A model generated the notes under the pieces. It saw nothing but the letters and a program-made list of their open reading frames with translations. It made no database searches and had not been told where the DNA came from. This document shows, piece by piece, positions 51,661 through 60,632 of a stretch of DNA of 64,000 bases. This stretch comes from Halobacteriales archaeon YIM A00010 (GTDB lineage Archaea; Halobacteriota; Halobacteria; Halobacteriales; Haloarculaceae). How positions within the stretch are numbered: position 1 is the stretch's first letter; each line of letters starts with the position of its first letter. Position numbers and translations under genes: made by a program. Location of the stretch: positions 186,001 to 250,000 of the forward strand of contig JAKCFJ010000004.1 of assembly GCA_025041175.1 (NCBI GenBank), written 5' to 3'.

Positions 51661-53056
51661 TGTGGTACGGAGAGACAGCTTCGTGTGCATACTTGCCGAC
51701 CAGCACGAGGGTGATAACTCCGAGCACCACGGCAAAGACTGCGATGATCGCGGATAAAGGGTCGATGAGATTTCCGAGCACTCGGGAGTAGACGAAGTTA
51801 GCAGCAAGGATGGTAGTGACCGCGAGGAGGATGATTCCCCCGAGATTCGCGAGTGTCGAGTTCGGCTCGGTTACCGCCTTACTGTTGAGGAGATACAGCA
51901 CGATGACGAGGGCGAACGGTGTGCCGACGAGACCGAATGCCAGCATGAGCACCAAGAGAGGGAAAAAGGCACCACCGATGAACGCACCCAGCGCGGAGAG
52001 CAGTGCCACGATGACCAAGAGCGCGCGGTATCGGAGGTCAGAGACGCTGGTTCCCCATCCCAACTTGTCGGCGATCAGATACGGAGGGACGATGGTGTTA
52101 CCGCCGAGCGTGGAGACGGCTGCACCCCACAACCCGAGGAGAAATAGCCACTTGGCGTTCGCTCCGACCAGCGGCCCGAGCGCCTGAGCGGCAGCCACAG
52201 CGGAGAGCTCGTCTGCCGCTACACCGGGCGAGTGGAGGACGCCCGCAGCAACGATAAAGATGGCAAGGCTGTAGATACCGAAGGCGACGAGCATCGACAT
52301 GCCGATGTCGAACGTCGCGAGCCCGTACTCACGTGTCGTCCAGTCCCTCGCCCGCATCGTGTAGGTGTGCATCGTGATCAGCGTGATGTGAACCCCGCCG
52401 CCGAGGATGCCGGCCGCGACGAGCGCACCGTCAACGCCCGCCGGAATCCGGGGAGCGAGCCCAGCTGTAGCACCAACCGGGTCGATCGGAACGAGGAACA
52501 ACGAAGCGAAGAAGGCGACGACGACGGCGGTGACGAGGAGTTTCGCAAAGCGTTCGATGAACCTGTAGCCGTGTCCGGCTAACCCGAGAGCAAGGATGAC
52601 GGCCCACACGACGCCCCAGACCCGGGCGTCGACACCTGTAACGGTCGCACTGATGTCCGCAACTCCCTTCATGATCACCAATTGGGCGAGTCCCGCTGCC
52701 AGAACGGCGTCGATCACCAGCACCCACGCCCAACCCTCACCAAGATGACGTTCGACGACGGTGACGATCCCCGATTCGGTCAGCAGGCCGAGTCGCATCG
52801 CAAGATATTGGGTGAACGCCCCGAGAACCGCCGAGAGAATCACGATCCACAGTAACGTATAGCCGAACGTTGCACCGGCCGTGAGTATACTCGCCATCGT
52901 TGCAGGGCCGGCTGCGATAGCACCGGCGATCCATGAGGGACCCATCTCAGAAAGGTAGGTTCGCCAGCGGCCCCCCCTTACTGCCGATACGTCGAATCTC
53001 GTCTCGTTCGGGCTCACACTACCATGCTCTTGAGGCAGTGTCAAAAGTCTTATCAC
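51653..53056 (-). CDS. Nramp-superfamily transporter lacking the DPGN motif
   Basis: 467 residues, about 11 transmembrane helices. Helix 1 reads GPSWIAGAIAAGPATMASIL; true Nramp metal transporters have DPGN at this place and need its Asp and Asn for the metal. Helix 6 reads GGGVHITLITMHTYTMRARD instead of the usual A-x-x-MPH. It is therefore an Nramp-related protein with an altered ion site, perhaps carrying another cation or substrate. The rest of the fold (QYLAMRLGLLTESGIVTVVE; NTIVPPYLIADKLG) follows the family. It overlaps the downstream P-loop gene by 8 nt. Confidence 0.75.
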   Translation of the reverse strand: MIRLLTLPQEHGSVSPNETRFDVSAVRGGRWRTYLSEMGPSWIAGAIAAGPATMASILTAGATFGYTLLWIVILSAVLGAFTQYLAMRLGLLTESGIVTVVERHLGEGWAWVLVIDAVLAAGLAQLVIMKGVADISATVTGVDARVWGVVWAVILALGLAGHGYRFIERFAKLLVTAVVVAFFASLFLVPIDPVGATAGLAPRIPAGVDGALVAAGILGGGVHITLITMHTYTMRARDWTTREYGLATFDIGMSMLVAFGIYSLAIFIVAAGVLHSPGVAADELSAVAAAQALGPLVGANAKWLFLLGLWGAAVSTLGGNTIVPPYLIADKLGWGTSVSDLRYRALLVIVALLSALGAFIGGAFFPLLVLMLAFGLVGTPFALVIVLYLLNSKAVTEPNSTLANLGGIILLAVTTILAANFVYSRVLGNLIDPLSAIIAVFAVVLGVITLVLVGKYAHEAVSPYHND

Positions 53057-53266
53057 ATCGTAATACCACCAAATAATTACGACGCCGATTAGGTTCAGTT
53101 CGTGGAAGAACAGTGGTCAGCACGCGTCTGTCGGAGGTCTACATGAGAGAAGAATCCCAGCACGTGCGTGTTCGGTGCGACCGCAATCGAGGCGCAGAAT
53201 TCGCGGCCGCCGAGCAATACACGAGTGAAGAGCCACGCGTGGTCATCGCTTGGCCCTCGTCGAGGC

Positions 53267-53953
53267 TCACTCGTAGGCCGCATCGAAGAACGCGACCTCG
53301 AGCGCCACGGTCCGGCAGAAGAGGCGCTCGACGCTGCGCTGTCGACGCTCGTTAAGGCTCGGCCCGTACTCGTCGAGCTCGCGTCGTAGCCACTCGACGA
53401 ACGCCTCGAATTCGGGGGTGTCGTGAAGCTCGATCCACTCGCGCAGGTAAAATCTCTCAGGGGGGTCCGATGCCGCCGTCGCCCACGTCAGATACACCCA
53501 CTCCGCAGGAACCAGCACCGCGAGCGTCTCCTCGTAGTCCCCTTCGAGTGCGGCTCGAATCAGCAGGTCCTCGAACGCCTGGGGGACATCGGCTCTCGAT
53601 GGGTCCGTTCGGTCTTCGTCGGGGACGCCAAGCTCATCGAACGAGCGCTCGAAGTAGTCGTTCTCCTCGTCGGTTAGCGTCCCGAGAAAGTCCGTTAACA
53701 ACCCTTTCGCTTCTATCGTCGGTGCCTGACCGATCGCGTAGCCGAAGGCACTTGTGAGCGTTCCGACGAACGCGTAATCCTGCACGAGGTAGCGCCGGAA
53801 GACAGCGTCCTCAAGGGTGCCATTGACGAGGTCACGTACGAACCGGTGCTCGGTAGCGCTGGCCCAGTTCGGTTCGGATCGCTCGCGCAGCCAGTCGGTG
53901 AAGCGCGCGTCCGACCGGGTAGCCGCATACGCTTCGAACGTCTCAGCGGTCAT
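53267..53953 (-). CDS. tenA: TenA-family protein (thiaminase II-like)
   Basis: 228 residues from the ATG at 53953. All-helical haem-oxygenase-like fold: TLEDAVFRRYLVQDYAFVGT (about residues 47-66), then SRADVPQAFEDLLIRAALEG, LAVLVPAEWVYLTWATAAS and the final EWLRRELDEYGPSLNERRQ. TenA enzymes hydrolyse the aminopyrimidine of damaged thiamine for salvage. The conserved Cys (position 135 region in classical TenA) is not evident, so this is the TenA_E subtype lacking it. A second, broken TenA lies immediately upstream. Confidence 0.75.
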   Translation of the reverse strand: MTAETFEAYAATRSDARFTDWLRERSEPNWASATEHRFVRDLVNGTLEDAVFRRYLVQDYAFVGTLTSAFGYAIGQAPTIEAKGLLTDFLGTLTDEENDYFERSFDELGVPDEDRTDPSRADVPQAFEDLLIRAALEGDYEETLAVLVPAEWVYLTWATAASDPPERFYLREWIELHDTPEFEAFVEWLRRELDEYGPSLNERRQRSVERLFCRTVALEVAFFDAAYE

Positions 53954-53959
53954 GTTTTC

Positions 53960-54287
53960 ACCGTTCTGATTTTCGGCAGAATTTGGTACCAGCCCATCGG
54001 AATCGATGGTGCTGGTGAGAAGGCACCAGTCGGTGAGGCTGCCGCTGGGGGACTGCGTCCCGTGTTCTCGACGATGGATGTATGCTTCCAGCTTGGCTTC
54101 GCTGATGCCGAACGAGGCGTGGGACCGATGGAGGTCCATCTCGACGTTGACGCTCGATTCGAGCAGTCCTGTAAACATCCACCATCTCATCGAGCGTTCC
54201 GTTCCCGAGTTCGCAACCCATCGGGTGATCTAGAATCGACCCCCAGATCTCATCTGTTTCCTCCTGAATCTCGTCCGTGAATGCCAT
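53960..54287 (-). pseudogene. TenA-like gene with internal deletion and frameshift
   Basis: The ATG at 54287 reads MAFTDEIQEETDEIWGSILD and CELGNGTLDEMV. After a gap it changes frame into GLLESSVNVEMDLHRSHASF and ISEAKLEAYIHRREHG, a later TenA segment. The middle, with the substrate pocket residues, is missing. It lies 7 nt upstream of the intact tenA, consistent with tandem duplication and decay. Confidence 0.55.
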
Positions 54288-54677
54288 AGTTAGTGAAATG
54301 AGCGATAGTTCAAAAGAGTTATGAGCCGGTTGTATATTGCTATAATCAAATAGCATGAGATCCGCCTTGATTCGGGCCATTAGATCGTGGTAGCCCCTCC
54401 GATCGGTGTTCGTCCTGGTCTGCTTGTCGACGAAGATCTCGACTCCACCGGCTCAATACCGAGCTGATGGGACACATCCGTGACTGGTCATCGTTGGCAA
54501 GGGAGACATCGATCCCATGGTCGGGGGGATCCGCTCTTAGAAGACAGTTAATTCGGTATCATCAGTGGGGAGGTGTGATAGGATTTCCTTGGATGACGAG
54601 CGCCCCGTCTGGATGCTATCTGTTGCTCTTATAAACATTCGAATCGGCATGGGGGACCATAATTTGGTAAGACACAG
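54288..54677. other. Stretch without a supported gene
   Basis: Only a few closed frames. It contains the upstream promoter region of the tenA pair and ends at the third inverted-repeat miniature element. Confidence 0.3.
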
Positions 54678-54779
54678 AAGTCGGCTAGGTGGATTTCTAA
54701 TGCACGATCGATCTTGAAACTATATCAGTAGTCTAAGTTTCGCGGGTAGCTGTGCATGACAAATCGGTGTAGCCGACTT
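54678..54779. repeat. About 100-bp inverted-repeat miniature element, copy 3
   Basis: Left arm AAGTCGGCTAGGTGGATTTC, continuing TAATGCAC; right arm reverse-complemented AAGTCGGCTACACCGATTTG, continuing TCATGCAC. About 21 of 28 positions match. The flanks carry CAG on both sides (a possible 3-bp target duplication). It matches copies at 6195 and 11990. No coding capacity. Confidence 0.65.
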
Positions 54780-54882
54780 CAGTTGGTCGAATATAGCCTG
54801 CTTGAGTGCAACGATTCGGCATCTCCTCCACGTCCGCGCACCGATTCCGGTGTGGATGTGGAAACCAGCCGCTGAGGAATCG

Positions 54883-55677
54883 CTATACAGGGACGAGACA
54901 TTCCTCGATATCGGGAATTCGTTTCATCTCGAATACGTAGTACGAGGCGTCGGTTTCGTCGAGTACGCGGTCATAGTCCGGAAGTGGTTCGTGGTCGTCG
55001 GACTCGCCATCGTTGTCGTGAAGGTGAATGACGTCGATCCGGTTGTCGAATCGGTCGACGAACGCCCGCCAATCGTGGCCGTTCACCTTCGCGTGGCCAA
55101 CATCGAGCGTGAGACGAAGCCACTCCGGATCTGCATCGATAGTTTCGAGCATCGTCGCGAGGTTTATTGGAGACGTGGTGTATCTTCGCTTCGTCTCCGA
55201 ATGGGGTTGATTCTCCAGACAGAGCGGAACGCCAACCCTCGCGGCGTGTTCTGCACATTCCCGGACCGACTGGACGGCGTTTGCTCTTGCCTTCTCGTGG
55301 ACGCGCTCCGGATATCGACGCGGTACCGAACCGCCATGGACGACAACGGCACCGGCGTTTGCCGCAGCAGCATCATCCAGCGTCTGCTTCACCTGTTCGA
55401 CTGCTGCTCTCCGTGAGGCGTCGTTGAAACTTCCGATGTTCCAGTCGCGGAATGGTGCGTGGAGTGTGAACGAGACGCTGTGTTCGCGCCGAAGTGTGGC
55501 GAGTTCACGCGGGGAAGGGGCAGCCGGGTGAGCGTGAAGATACTCCCGTTTGAGTTCGACGTGGTTCAACCCTCGTTCCGTAAGGTACTCGACGAACTCT
55601 GCGACCGTCTCTTCGAATCGAAGATCCATCGCCGCACCGAGACGGGTCCGATCCTCGGTATCGGGTCCGTCAGTCAT
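54883..55677 (-). CDS. TIM-barrel sugar-phosphate isomerase/AP-endonuclease-2-like, phn-linked
   Basis: 264 residues from the ATG at 55677 (8-nt overlap with the phnM stop). The metal-binding TIM barrel shows as HVELKREYLHAHP, FTLHAPFRDWNIG, VVVHGGSVPRRYP, LCLENQPHSETKRRY and LTLDVGHAKVNGHDW, then DVIHLHDNDGESDDH. These conserve the His and Glu ligands of the xylose-isomerase-like family. Its coupling to phnM suggests it acts on a ribose-phosphate product of the carbon-phosphorus lyase pathway, possibly replacing PhnP or PhnN, which are absent here. The activity is inferred. Confidence 0.7.
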   Translation of the reverse strand: MTDGPDTEDRTRLGAAMDLRFEETVAEFVEYLTERGLNHVELKREYLHAHPAAPSPRELATLRREHSVSFTLHAPFRDWNIGSFNDASRRAAVEQVKQTLDDAAAANAGAVVVHGGSVPRRYPERVHEKARANAVQSVRECAEHAARVGVPLCLENQPHSETKRRYTTSPINLATMLETIDADPEWLRLTLDVGHAKVNGHDWRAFVDRFDNRIDVIHLHDNDGESDDHEPLPDYDRVLDETDASYYVFEMKRIPDIEECLVPV

Positions 55678-56857
55678 CGTGGGCCTCTGCGCGGAACACG
55701 GGCGTTCCCGCGACGATTGCGTGCTCAACGACGGGCGTCGGTTCGGGGTCGACCAGAATCATGTCGGCGCGTGCCCCCGCTTCGATTCGGCCGCGGGCAC
55801 TCAGTCCGACGGCGTCGGCTGGATTCGCGGTCACGCGAGCAACACGAGTTGGGAGTGATTCTCCGGTGTCGACGAACGGTGCGGCGAGGAGTGACGGAGG
55901 GTGGTAGTCGGCGAGGAGGACGTCTGCAGCGTCTGCTTCGATGGCGTCTTCGGTCGCCAGGTTCCCCCATTGACTGCCGCCGCGGACAAGGTTCGGAGCG
56001 CCCATGGCTGTCCACATACCGAGGTCACGGGCTCGCTCTGCGGCTTCGATCGTTATTGGATACTCGCTGAGTCGGATCCCTCGTTCTTCGAGTCGTTCGA
56101 CTTCGACCGGCGTCTCGTCGTCGTGGGACGCGACGACTACCCCTGTTCGGGCCGCGGCGGCGGCGATTCGGTCGATTCGTTCGGAGAGTATTTCTTCCGT
56201 GAGCGTCGTCCGCTCTTCGATGAGTCGTTCCACTTCTTCTGTGGGGTGGTTCGAATCGTTCTCGTAGTACTCTCGGAACTGTTCGACGTCTTGGAACTGA
56301 CCCTTCCCGGGGATATGACTCATCACGGAGACGCACGTCGCCGCCTCCCGGTCAAGGACCTCCTCAACCGCATCGACACAGGATTCATCGGTTATCTCAC
56401 ATCGTGCGTGGATGCGGTGGTCCGCGATGAGCGAGTCATTCGACCGTATGGAGTCGACGAGAGCTGAGGCGAGTTCGGGAGATCGGTTCTCCTCGTGTGC
56501 CTCCTCGAACGCGATGGCGTGGAACTTCGTCGTGATACCCGCACAGATGTTCGAGCGGTCCGCCGTCGCAAGCGCGATCGGTGGCTCGATGTCCGCGTTG
56601 CTTCGTGGGTGGAGGTGGTTCTCGATATCGTCGCCGTGCAGATCGACGATTCCCGGCATGAGTATCCGTCCAGCGGCGTCGATCGTCGTTTCCACATCGG
56701 CGTCGACGCCGAGTTTGCCTTCTTCGATGGCGACGATCTCACCGTCGCGGGCCGCGACGCTCCCACGAATGACCTGAGTGGGCGTCACGACTCGCGCGTC
56801 TTTGACGACGGTCTCGTACGCTCCGTCCTGGCCTCGTCCGCGTTCGACGCTGCTCAT
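55670..56857 (-). CDS. phnM: PhnM, triphosphate-ribosyl diphosphatase
   Basis: 395 residues. PhnM splits pyrophosphate from alpha-D-ribosyl 1-alkylphosphonate 5-triphosphate. The amidohydrolase metal site is seen in GIVDLHGDDIENHLHPR, later VMSHIPGKGQF and VVVASHDDETPVEV, and the end LSARGRIEAGARADMILVDP. The start overlaps the stop of phnL by 4 nt. The downstream TIM-barrel gene overlaps it by 8 nt. Confidence 0.9.
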   Translation of the reverse strand: MSSVERGRGQDGAYETVVKDARVVTPTQVIRGSVAARDGEIVAIEEGKLGVDADVETTIDAAGRILMPGIVDLHGDDIENHLHPRSNADIEPPIALATADRSNICAGITTKFHAIAFEEAHEENRSPELASALVDSIRSNDSLIADHRIHARCEITDESCVDAVEEVLDREAATCVSVMSHIPGKGQFQDVEQFREYYENDSNHPTEEVERLIEERTTLTEEILSERIDRIAAAAARTGVVVASHDDETPVEVERLEERGIRLSEYPITIEAAERARDLGMWTAMGAPNLVRGGSQWGNLATEDAIEADAADVLLADYHPPSLLAAPFVDTGESLPTRVARVTANPADAVGLSARGRIEAGARADMILVDPEPTPVVEHAIVAGTPVFRAEAHDD

Positions 56858-57609
56858 GCGCCGGCTCCCTGGGCCTCGTCGGCCGTCTCAGCCACGTATG
56901 TCTCAACGTCGACGATGCGTCGAAGTCGGGCATCGTCGAGGATGACGACACGATCTGCGACCTGCGAGACGACGTCTCGGTTGTGGAAGACACCAACGAC
57001 CGTCGTTTCGTCGGTGAGGTACCGGTCCAAGAGGTCGATGGCCGCAGCCTTCGTATCGGGGTCGAGCGCACTCGTCGGTTCGTCCAAGAGGAGGAGACGC
57101 GGCCGCGGTGCGATGGCGCGTGCGAGGTTCACCCGCTGGCGCTCGCCGCCGCTGAACGTCGCGGGATACGCGTCGTGTAGCTCCTCTGGAAGACTCAGCT
57201 CGGTCAAGAGATCTCGCGCGACGTCGCGAGCGACCTGCGATTCGATGCCGTCCTCGATCAACGGACGAGTGACGACGTCTATGGCCGGGACGCGAGGAAT
57301 CTCGTCGAGGAACTGCGAGGCGTACCCAATCTCGTCGCCACGGAGCGACAGCATCTCTCGCTCCGAGCAAGACGCGAGGTCGACGATCCCCGCTTCGCTC
57401 TCGAATCGGATCGTCCCTGCAGAGGGATCGTAGGTCCGGTAAAGACACTTTAACAGCGACGACTTGCCGCTGCCGGACTCGCCGACGATGGCGAGAAACT
57501 CACCGTCGTGTACGTCGAAGGAGACGTCATCGAGACCGACGACGCGCTTGCCACCGACGACGTGCATCTCGAACTCTTTTCTGAGGTCCGCTATCTGAAT
57601 GAATGTCAT
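56854..57609 (-). CDS. phnL: PhnL, ABC-type ATPase of the C-P lyase complex
   Basis: 251 residues. Walker A is VGESGSGKSSLLKCLYRTYD, the Q-loop YASQFLDEIPRVPAI, the ABC signature FSGGERQRVNLARAI and Walker B RLLLLDEPTSALDP. PhnL is needed with PhnK for C-P bond cleavage in E. coli; it is not a typical transporter ATPase. It overlaps phnK and phnM by 4 nt each. Confidence 0.9.
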   Translation of the reverse strand: MTFIQIADLRKEFEMHVVGGKRVVGLDDVSFDVHDGEFLAIVGESGSGKSSLLKCLYRTYDPSAGTIRFESEAGIVDLASCSEREMLSLRGDEIGYASQFLDEIPRVPAIDVVTRPLIEDGIESQVARDVARDLLTELSLPEELHDAYPATFSGGERQRVNLARAIAPRPRLLLLDEPTSALDPDTKAAAIDLLDRYLTDETTVVGVFHNRDVVSQVADRVVILDDARLRRIVDVETYVAETADEAQGAGA

Positions 57610-58433
57610 ATGACTGAATTGATGAGAGTCTGGGTGTACTCGTGGCGTGGGTCCTCCATCACGCGGTCGGTGAGGCCCGTCTCGACGACGCGGCCATGGC
57701 GCATGACGACAGTTCGATCAGCCAGCAGCCTGATAACCCCGAGGTCGTGCGAGACGACGATGGTCGCCACGTCTTGCTCGCGCTGGATGCGACGGAACAT
57801 GTCGAGGACGCGAGCCTGCACGCTCACGTCGAGTCCCGTCGTTGGTTCATCTAAGATGACGAGTTCCGGATCGTTTGCGATGGCCTTCGCGATCTGAACG
57901 CGGCGCTGCATCCCACCGCTGTAGGTGCTCGTTGGATCATCCATTCTGTCGGCCGGTACTTCAGTCTCTTCGAACAGGTCACGGACGCGCGTTCGGACGT
58001 CCTCAAAATGCCGCCAACCCGCAGCGAGGAGTGCCTCAGCGACGTTACCACCCCCGGTGAATTCGAGGTTCAGACCGTCTCCGACGTGCTGGTGGACCAT
58101 CCCGACGTGTTCGTTCTGCAAGTCGACTCGTTCCTCGTAGTTTGCGTCAAGGAAGTTGCCGTCGTAGGCGTCGAACGCCACGGTCCCGTCCGTCGCGGCC
58201 AAGTCGAGTGCGAGCATCTCGGCCAAGCTGGACTTACCCGAACCGGACTCGCCGACGATACCGAGGACCTCGCCGGATTCGACCGAGAGGGTAACGTCCG
58301 CACACCCGACCACCATCCCGCACTCAGGACAGCGGTTCCGTCCGTGTTCCGCGCCAGTGCGTTCGACGCAGCGACCGCACGGTTCGACGTCACCATAGAA
58401 CCGAGTGACGTTCTCGGCGTCAAGGAGACTCAC
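57606..58433 (-). CDS. phnK: PhnK, ABC-type ATPase of the C-P lyase complex
   Basis: 275 residues. Near the N-terminus there is an extra Cys-rich loop (EPCGRCVERTGAEHGRNRCP, then ECGMVVGCADV), an insertion seen in haloarchaeal PhnK that may bind zinc. Walker A is VGESGSGKSSLAEMLALDLA, the signature YSGGMQRRVQIAKAI and Walker B LVILDEPTTGLDVS. PhnK docks on the PhnGHIJ core. The gene overlaps phnJ and phnL by 4 nt each. Confidence 0.9.
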   Translation of the reverse strand: MSLLDAENVTRFYGDVEPCGRCVERTGAEHGRNRCPECGMVVGCADVTLSVESGEVLGIVGESGSGKSSLAEMLALDLAATDGTVAFDAYDGNFLDANYEERVDLQNEHVGMVHQHVGDGLNLEFTGGGNVAEALLAAGWRHFEDVRTRVRDLFEETEVPADRMDDPTSTYSGGMQRRVQIAKAIANDPELVILDEPTTGLDVSVQARVLDMFRRIQREQDVATIVVSHDLGVIRLLADRTVVMRHGRVVETGLTDRVMEDPRHEYTQTLINSVI

Positions 58434-59515
58434 GCCTCATCACCTCCCTCGGTCACGCTGGAGTTGCCATTATCCAGAACAGTTTCGCGGCGCGCGTCGT
58501 CGACCAGCGGGTCCGGCGTCCCTGGTCCCCACGCCACCGTCTCGTCGTCGAGATGGTGGGATTTCGACAGGGTCGGATCCTCAATGCGCTTCTCACAGAA
58601 CGAAGCGTCATTACATGCATAGCGCGTGACACCATCCTCGTCGGTCACTTCGGTCAGATACGTATCCGTAGATGCACATCGATGACACCGTTTGCCGTCG
58701 AACCGTTCGACCTGGAACTGACGGTCCTCGAACGCGAGCGGTTCGACGTCGGTGTGCGGCGGGACGGCGTAGATGCGTGCCTCTCGTCCGGCGGCGAACA
58801 GGAACAGTGAGTCGGCGTCGTTCAGTTTGCTCGTGTCCCATCGAGGGATGGGTGAGGGGTCCATCAGGTACCTGTCGTGGACCATCACTGGGTAGCGAGC
58901 CGAAATCTGAATCTCGCCCCACTCGACGACGTTCTCATAGAGTGCGACCCACATCTTGGAGTAATTCTTGTGGGCATGGCGTCGGCGGTTGGCGTCGTCA
59001 CTGCCGTCGACGCGTCTGAGCGGATCGGTCGTCGGCACCTGCAGGACGAGAATCTGGTCGTCCGTTAATACCTCTTCGGGGATGCGGTGTCGCGTCTGAA
59101 TCACGGAGGCGTCTGTCGTGTCCGTGGTCGTCTCTACGTCGGCCGTCGTCTCTGCGAGGCGGCGGATGTTGGCAGCATTGATGCTCTCATCGCTTCCCTG
59201 GTCGATGACTTTGAACGTATCCTCGGGACCGAGAAGCGACAACGTCGTCTGGATGCCGCCGGTCCCCCAGCCGCGTGCGAGTGGCATCTCCCGAGAGGCG
59301 AACGGAACTTGATGACCAGGCAATGCGATGGCGTTCAGTACGCCGCGTCGAACTTCGCGTTTCGTGTGTTCGTCGAGGTAAGCGTAGTTGTAGCCCGCGA
59401 TTCCGGCCTCGGTCTCGGAGAGGAGGTCCGAGACTGCTCGCGGTTCGTCCGCGACAGTGGCGAGGCCACCGTCGGTCGTCGCTGCCATCTCTTCGTGGTC
59501 AGGGTCGTCAGTCAT
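58430..59515 (-). CDS. phnJ: PhnJ, carbon-phosphorus lyase (radical SAM)
   Basis: 361 residues. PhnJ cuts the C-P bond with a [4Fe-4S] cluster and S-adenosylmethionine. The cluster ligands appear as RCHRCASTDTYLTEV, RYACNDASFCEKR: Cys-x2-Cys, then about 20 residues, then Cys-x5-Cys. The conserved GYNYAYLDEHTKREVRRGVL start and the LPGHQVPFASREMPLARGWG block are the family hallmarks. It overlaps phnI by 8 nt. Confidence 0.95.
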   Translation of the reverse strand: MTDDPDHEEMAATTDGGLATVADEPRAVSDLLSETEAGIAGYNYAYLDEHTKREVRRGVLNAIALPGHQVPFASREMPLARGWGTGGIQTTLSLLGPEDTFKVIDQGSDESINAANIRRLAETTADVETTTDTTDASVIQTRHRIPEEVLTDDQILVLQVPTTDPLRRVDGSDDANRRRHAHKNYSKMWVALYENVVEWGEIQISARYPVMVHDRYLMDPSPIPRWDTSKLNDADSLFLFAAGREARIYAVPPHTDVEPLAFEDRQFQVERFDGKRCHRCASTDTYLTEVTDEDGVTRYACNDASFCEKRIEDPTLSKSHHLDDETVAWGPGTPDPLVDDARRETVLDNGNSSVTEGGDEA

Positions 59516-60632
59516 TGTCGGTCACCGTCGCGTCTGGCTCTGGCGTTGATCGGTCGGTCGAGGCGTCTCCTTCCGGGCGTTCGACGTTGGTCAGTCCACG
59601 GCGTTCTCGAATCGTGCGGACGCGGTCGAGGATGCTCTGGAAGGTGACGTAGTGCGGGAGTTTCAGATGTTCGATGAAACCGAACGAATCGATTCCGTCC
59701 ACCGTATCGAGGACAAACTCGGCGTCTTCGGCCGGTTCGTCGCCGTCGAGTTGGATGGAGGCGTCGAGGATGGTCATCGAGATGGCCTTGCGCTCGTTTC
59801 GACCGAAGACGAGCCCGTAGCCAAAGGCGAACTGCGGATCATCCCGTTTCGCGAACACGGGGACGACGCTCTCTGATTCGGTTACCTCGACACTCGTCAC
59901 CTCGACGGCGTCGCCAGTGTAGGGGTGCTCGATTTCGACGGGGAGTTCACCCACTCGAACTTCACCGAGGGTCGGGTGGACCTGTCCGTAGCCACGGAGT
60001 GCGCTGTAAGCGAGTGCGGTCATCGCGCCTGTCTCGCCGCGAGCGAGTTCTTGAAGAACCGCATCGCGGGAGGCGGGGAACATCACCGGGTCGCGCGTCG
60101 TATCGAACGCCTCGTCCGTCTCGGCATCGGGGTCGGCGACCAATCCCTCCTCTCTGAGTAGTTCCATCACGTTCCGAAGTGATTCGGGCTTCTCGTCTGC
60201 GAGCTCCCACTCCTCGGTCGGGTCGGTGTCGTCGAAGTCGAAGTCGAGGAGTCGTTGCGTGTAGTCTTTCGTCGCTCCGAGTATTTGTCCACCCGGGACG
60301 TCCTTGTACGCCGGTGAAACGCGACGAGTAGCGAACATACGGTCGGGATCCGCTGGAACCGTCTCGTCGAAGCGTTCGAGCGTCGACCGGTACGCACGCA
60401 GGAGGAACGACGCCTCGGCCGCGTCTCCCTGTGCCTGCTTTATCGCACGCGCAGCAAGTTTCGGTGCATAAAGCCCACCTTCACTCATCACTTGACCGAC
60501 CAACCGCCCGAACTGGGACTCGACCTGTTCGACAGTGACGTTCGGTTCTTCACCTTCGATGCGGCCTTTCTCAAAGAGTTGCTCGGACTTCCGGATAACG
60601 TCCTTACCAGCCTTCACGGCGACGTACCCCAT
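59508..60632 (-). CDS. phnI: PhnI, C-P lyase core subunit
   Basis: 374 residues. PhnI transfers adenine-released ribose triphosphate to the phosphonate, as part of the PhnGHIJ complex. The start MGYVAVKAGKDVIRKSEQLF is the family signature. Conserved parts are RLVGQVMSEGGLYAPKLAAR, AEASFLLRAYRSTLERFDET, DPVMFPASRDAVLQELARGE and YGLVFGRNERKAISMTILDA. It abuts phnH without overlap and overlaps phnJ by 8 nt. Confidence 0.95.
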   Translation of the reverse strand: MGYVAVKAGKDVIRKSEQLFEKGRIEGEEPNVTVEQVESQFGRLVGQVMSEGGLYAPKLAARAIKQAQGDAAEASFLLRAYRSTLERFDETVPADPDRMFATRRVSPAYKDVPGGQILGATKDYTQRLLDFDFDDTDPTEEWELADEKPESLRNVMELLREEGLVADPDAETDEAFDTTRDPVMFPASRDAVLQELARGETGAMTALAYSALRGYGQVHPTLGEVRVGELPVEIEHPYTGDAVEVTSVEVTESESVVPVFAKRDDPQFAFGYGLVFGRNERKAISMTILDASIQLDGDEPAEDAEFVLDTVDGIDSFGFIEHLKLPHYVTFQSILDRVRTIRERRGLTNVERPEGDASTDRSTPEPDATVTDND

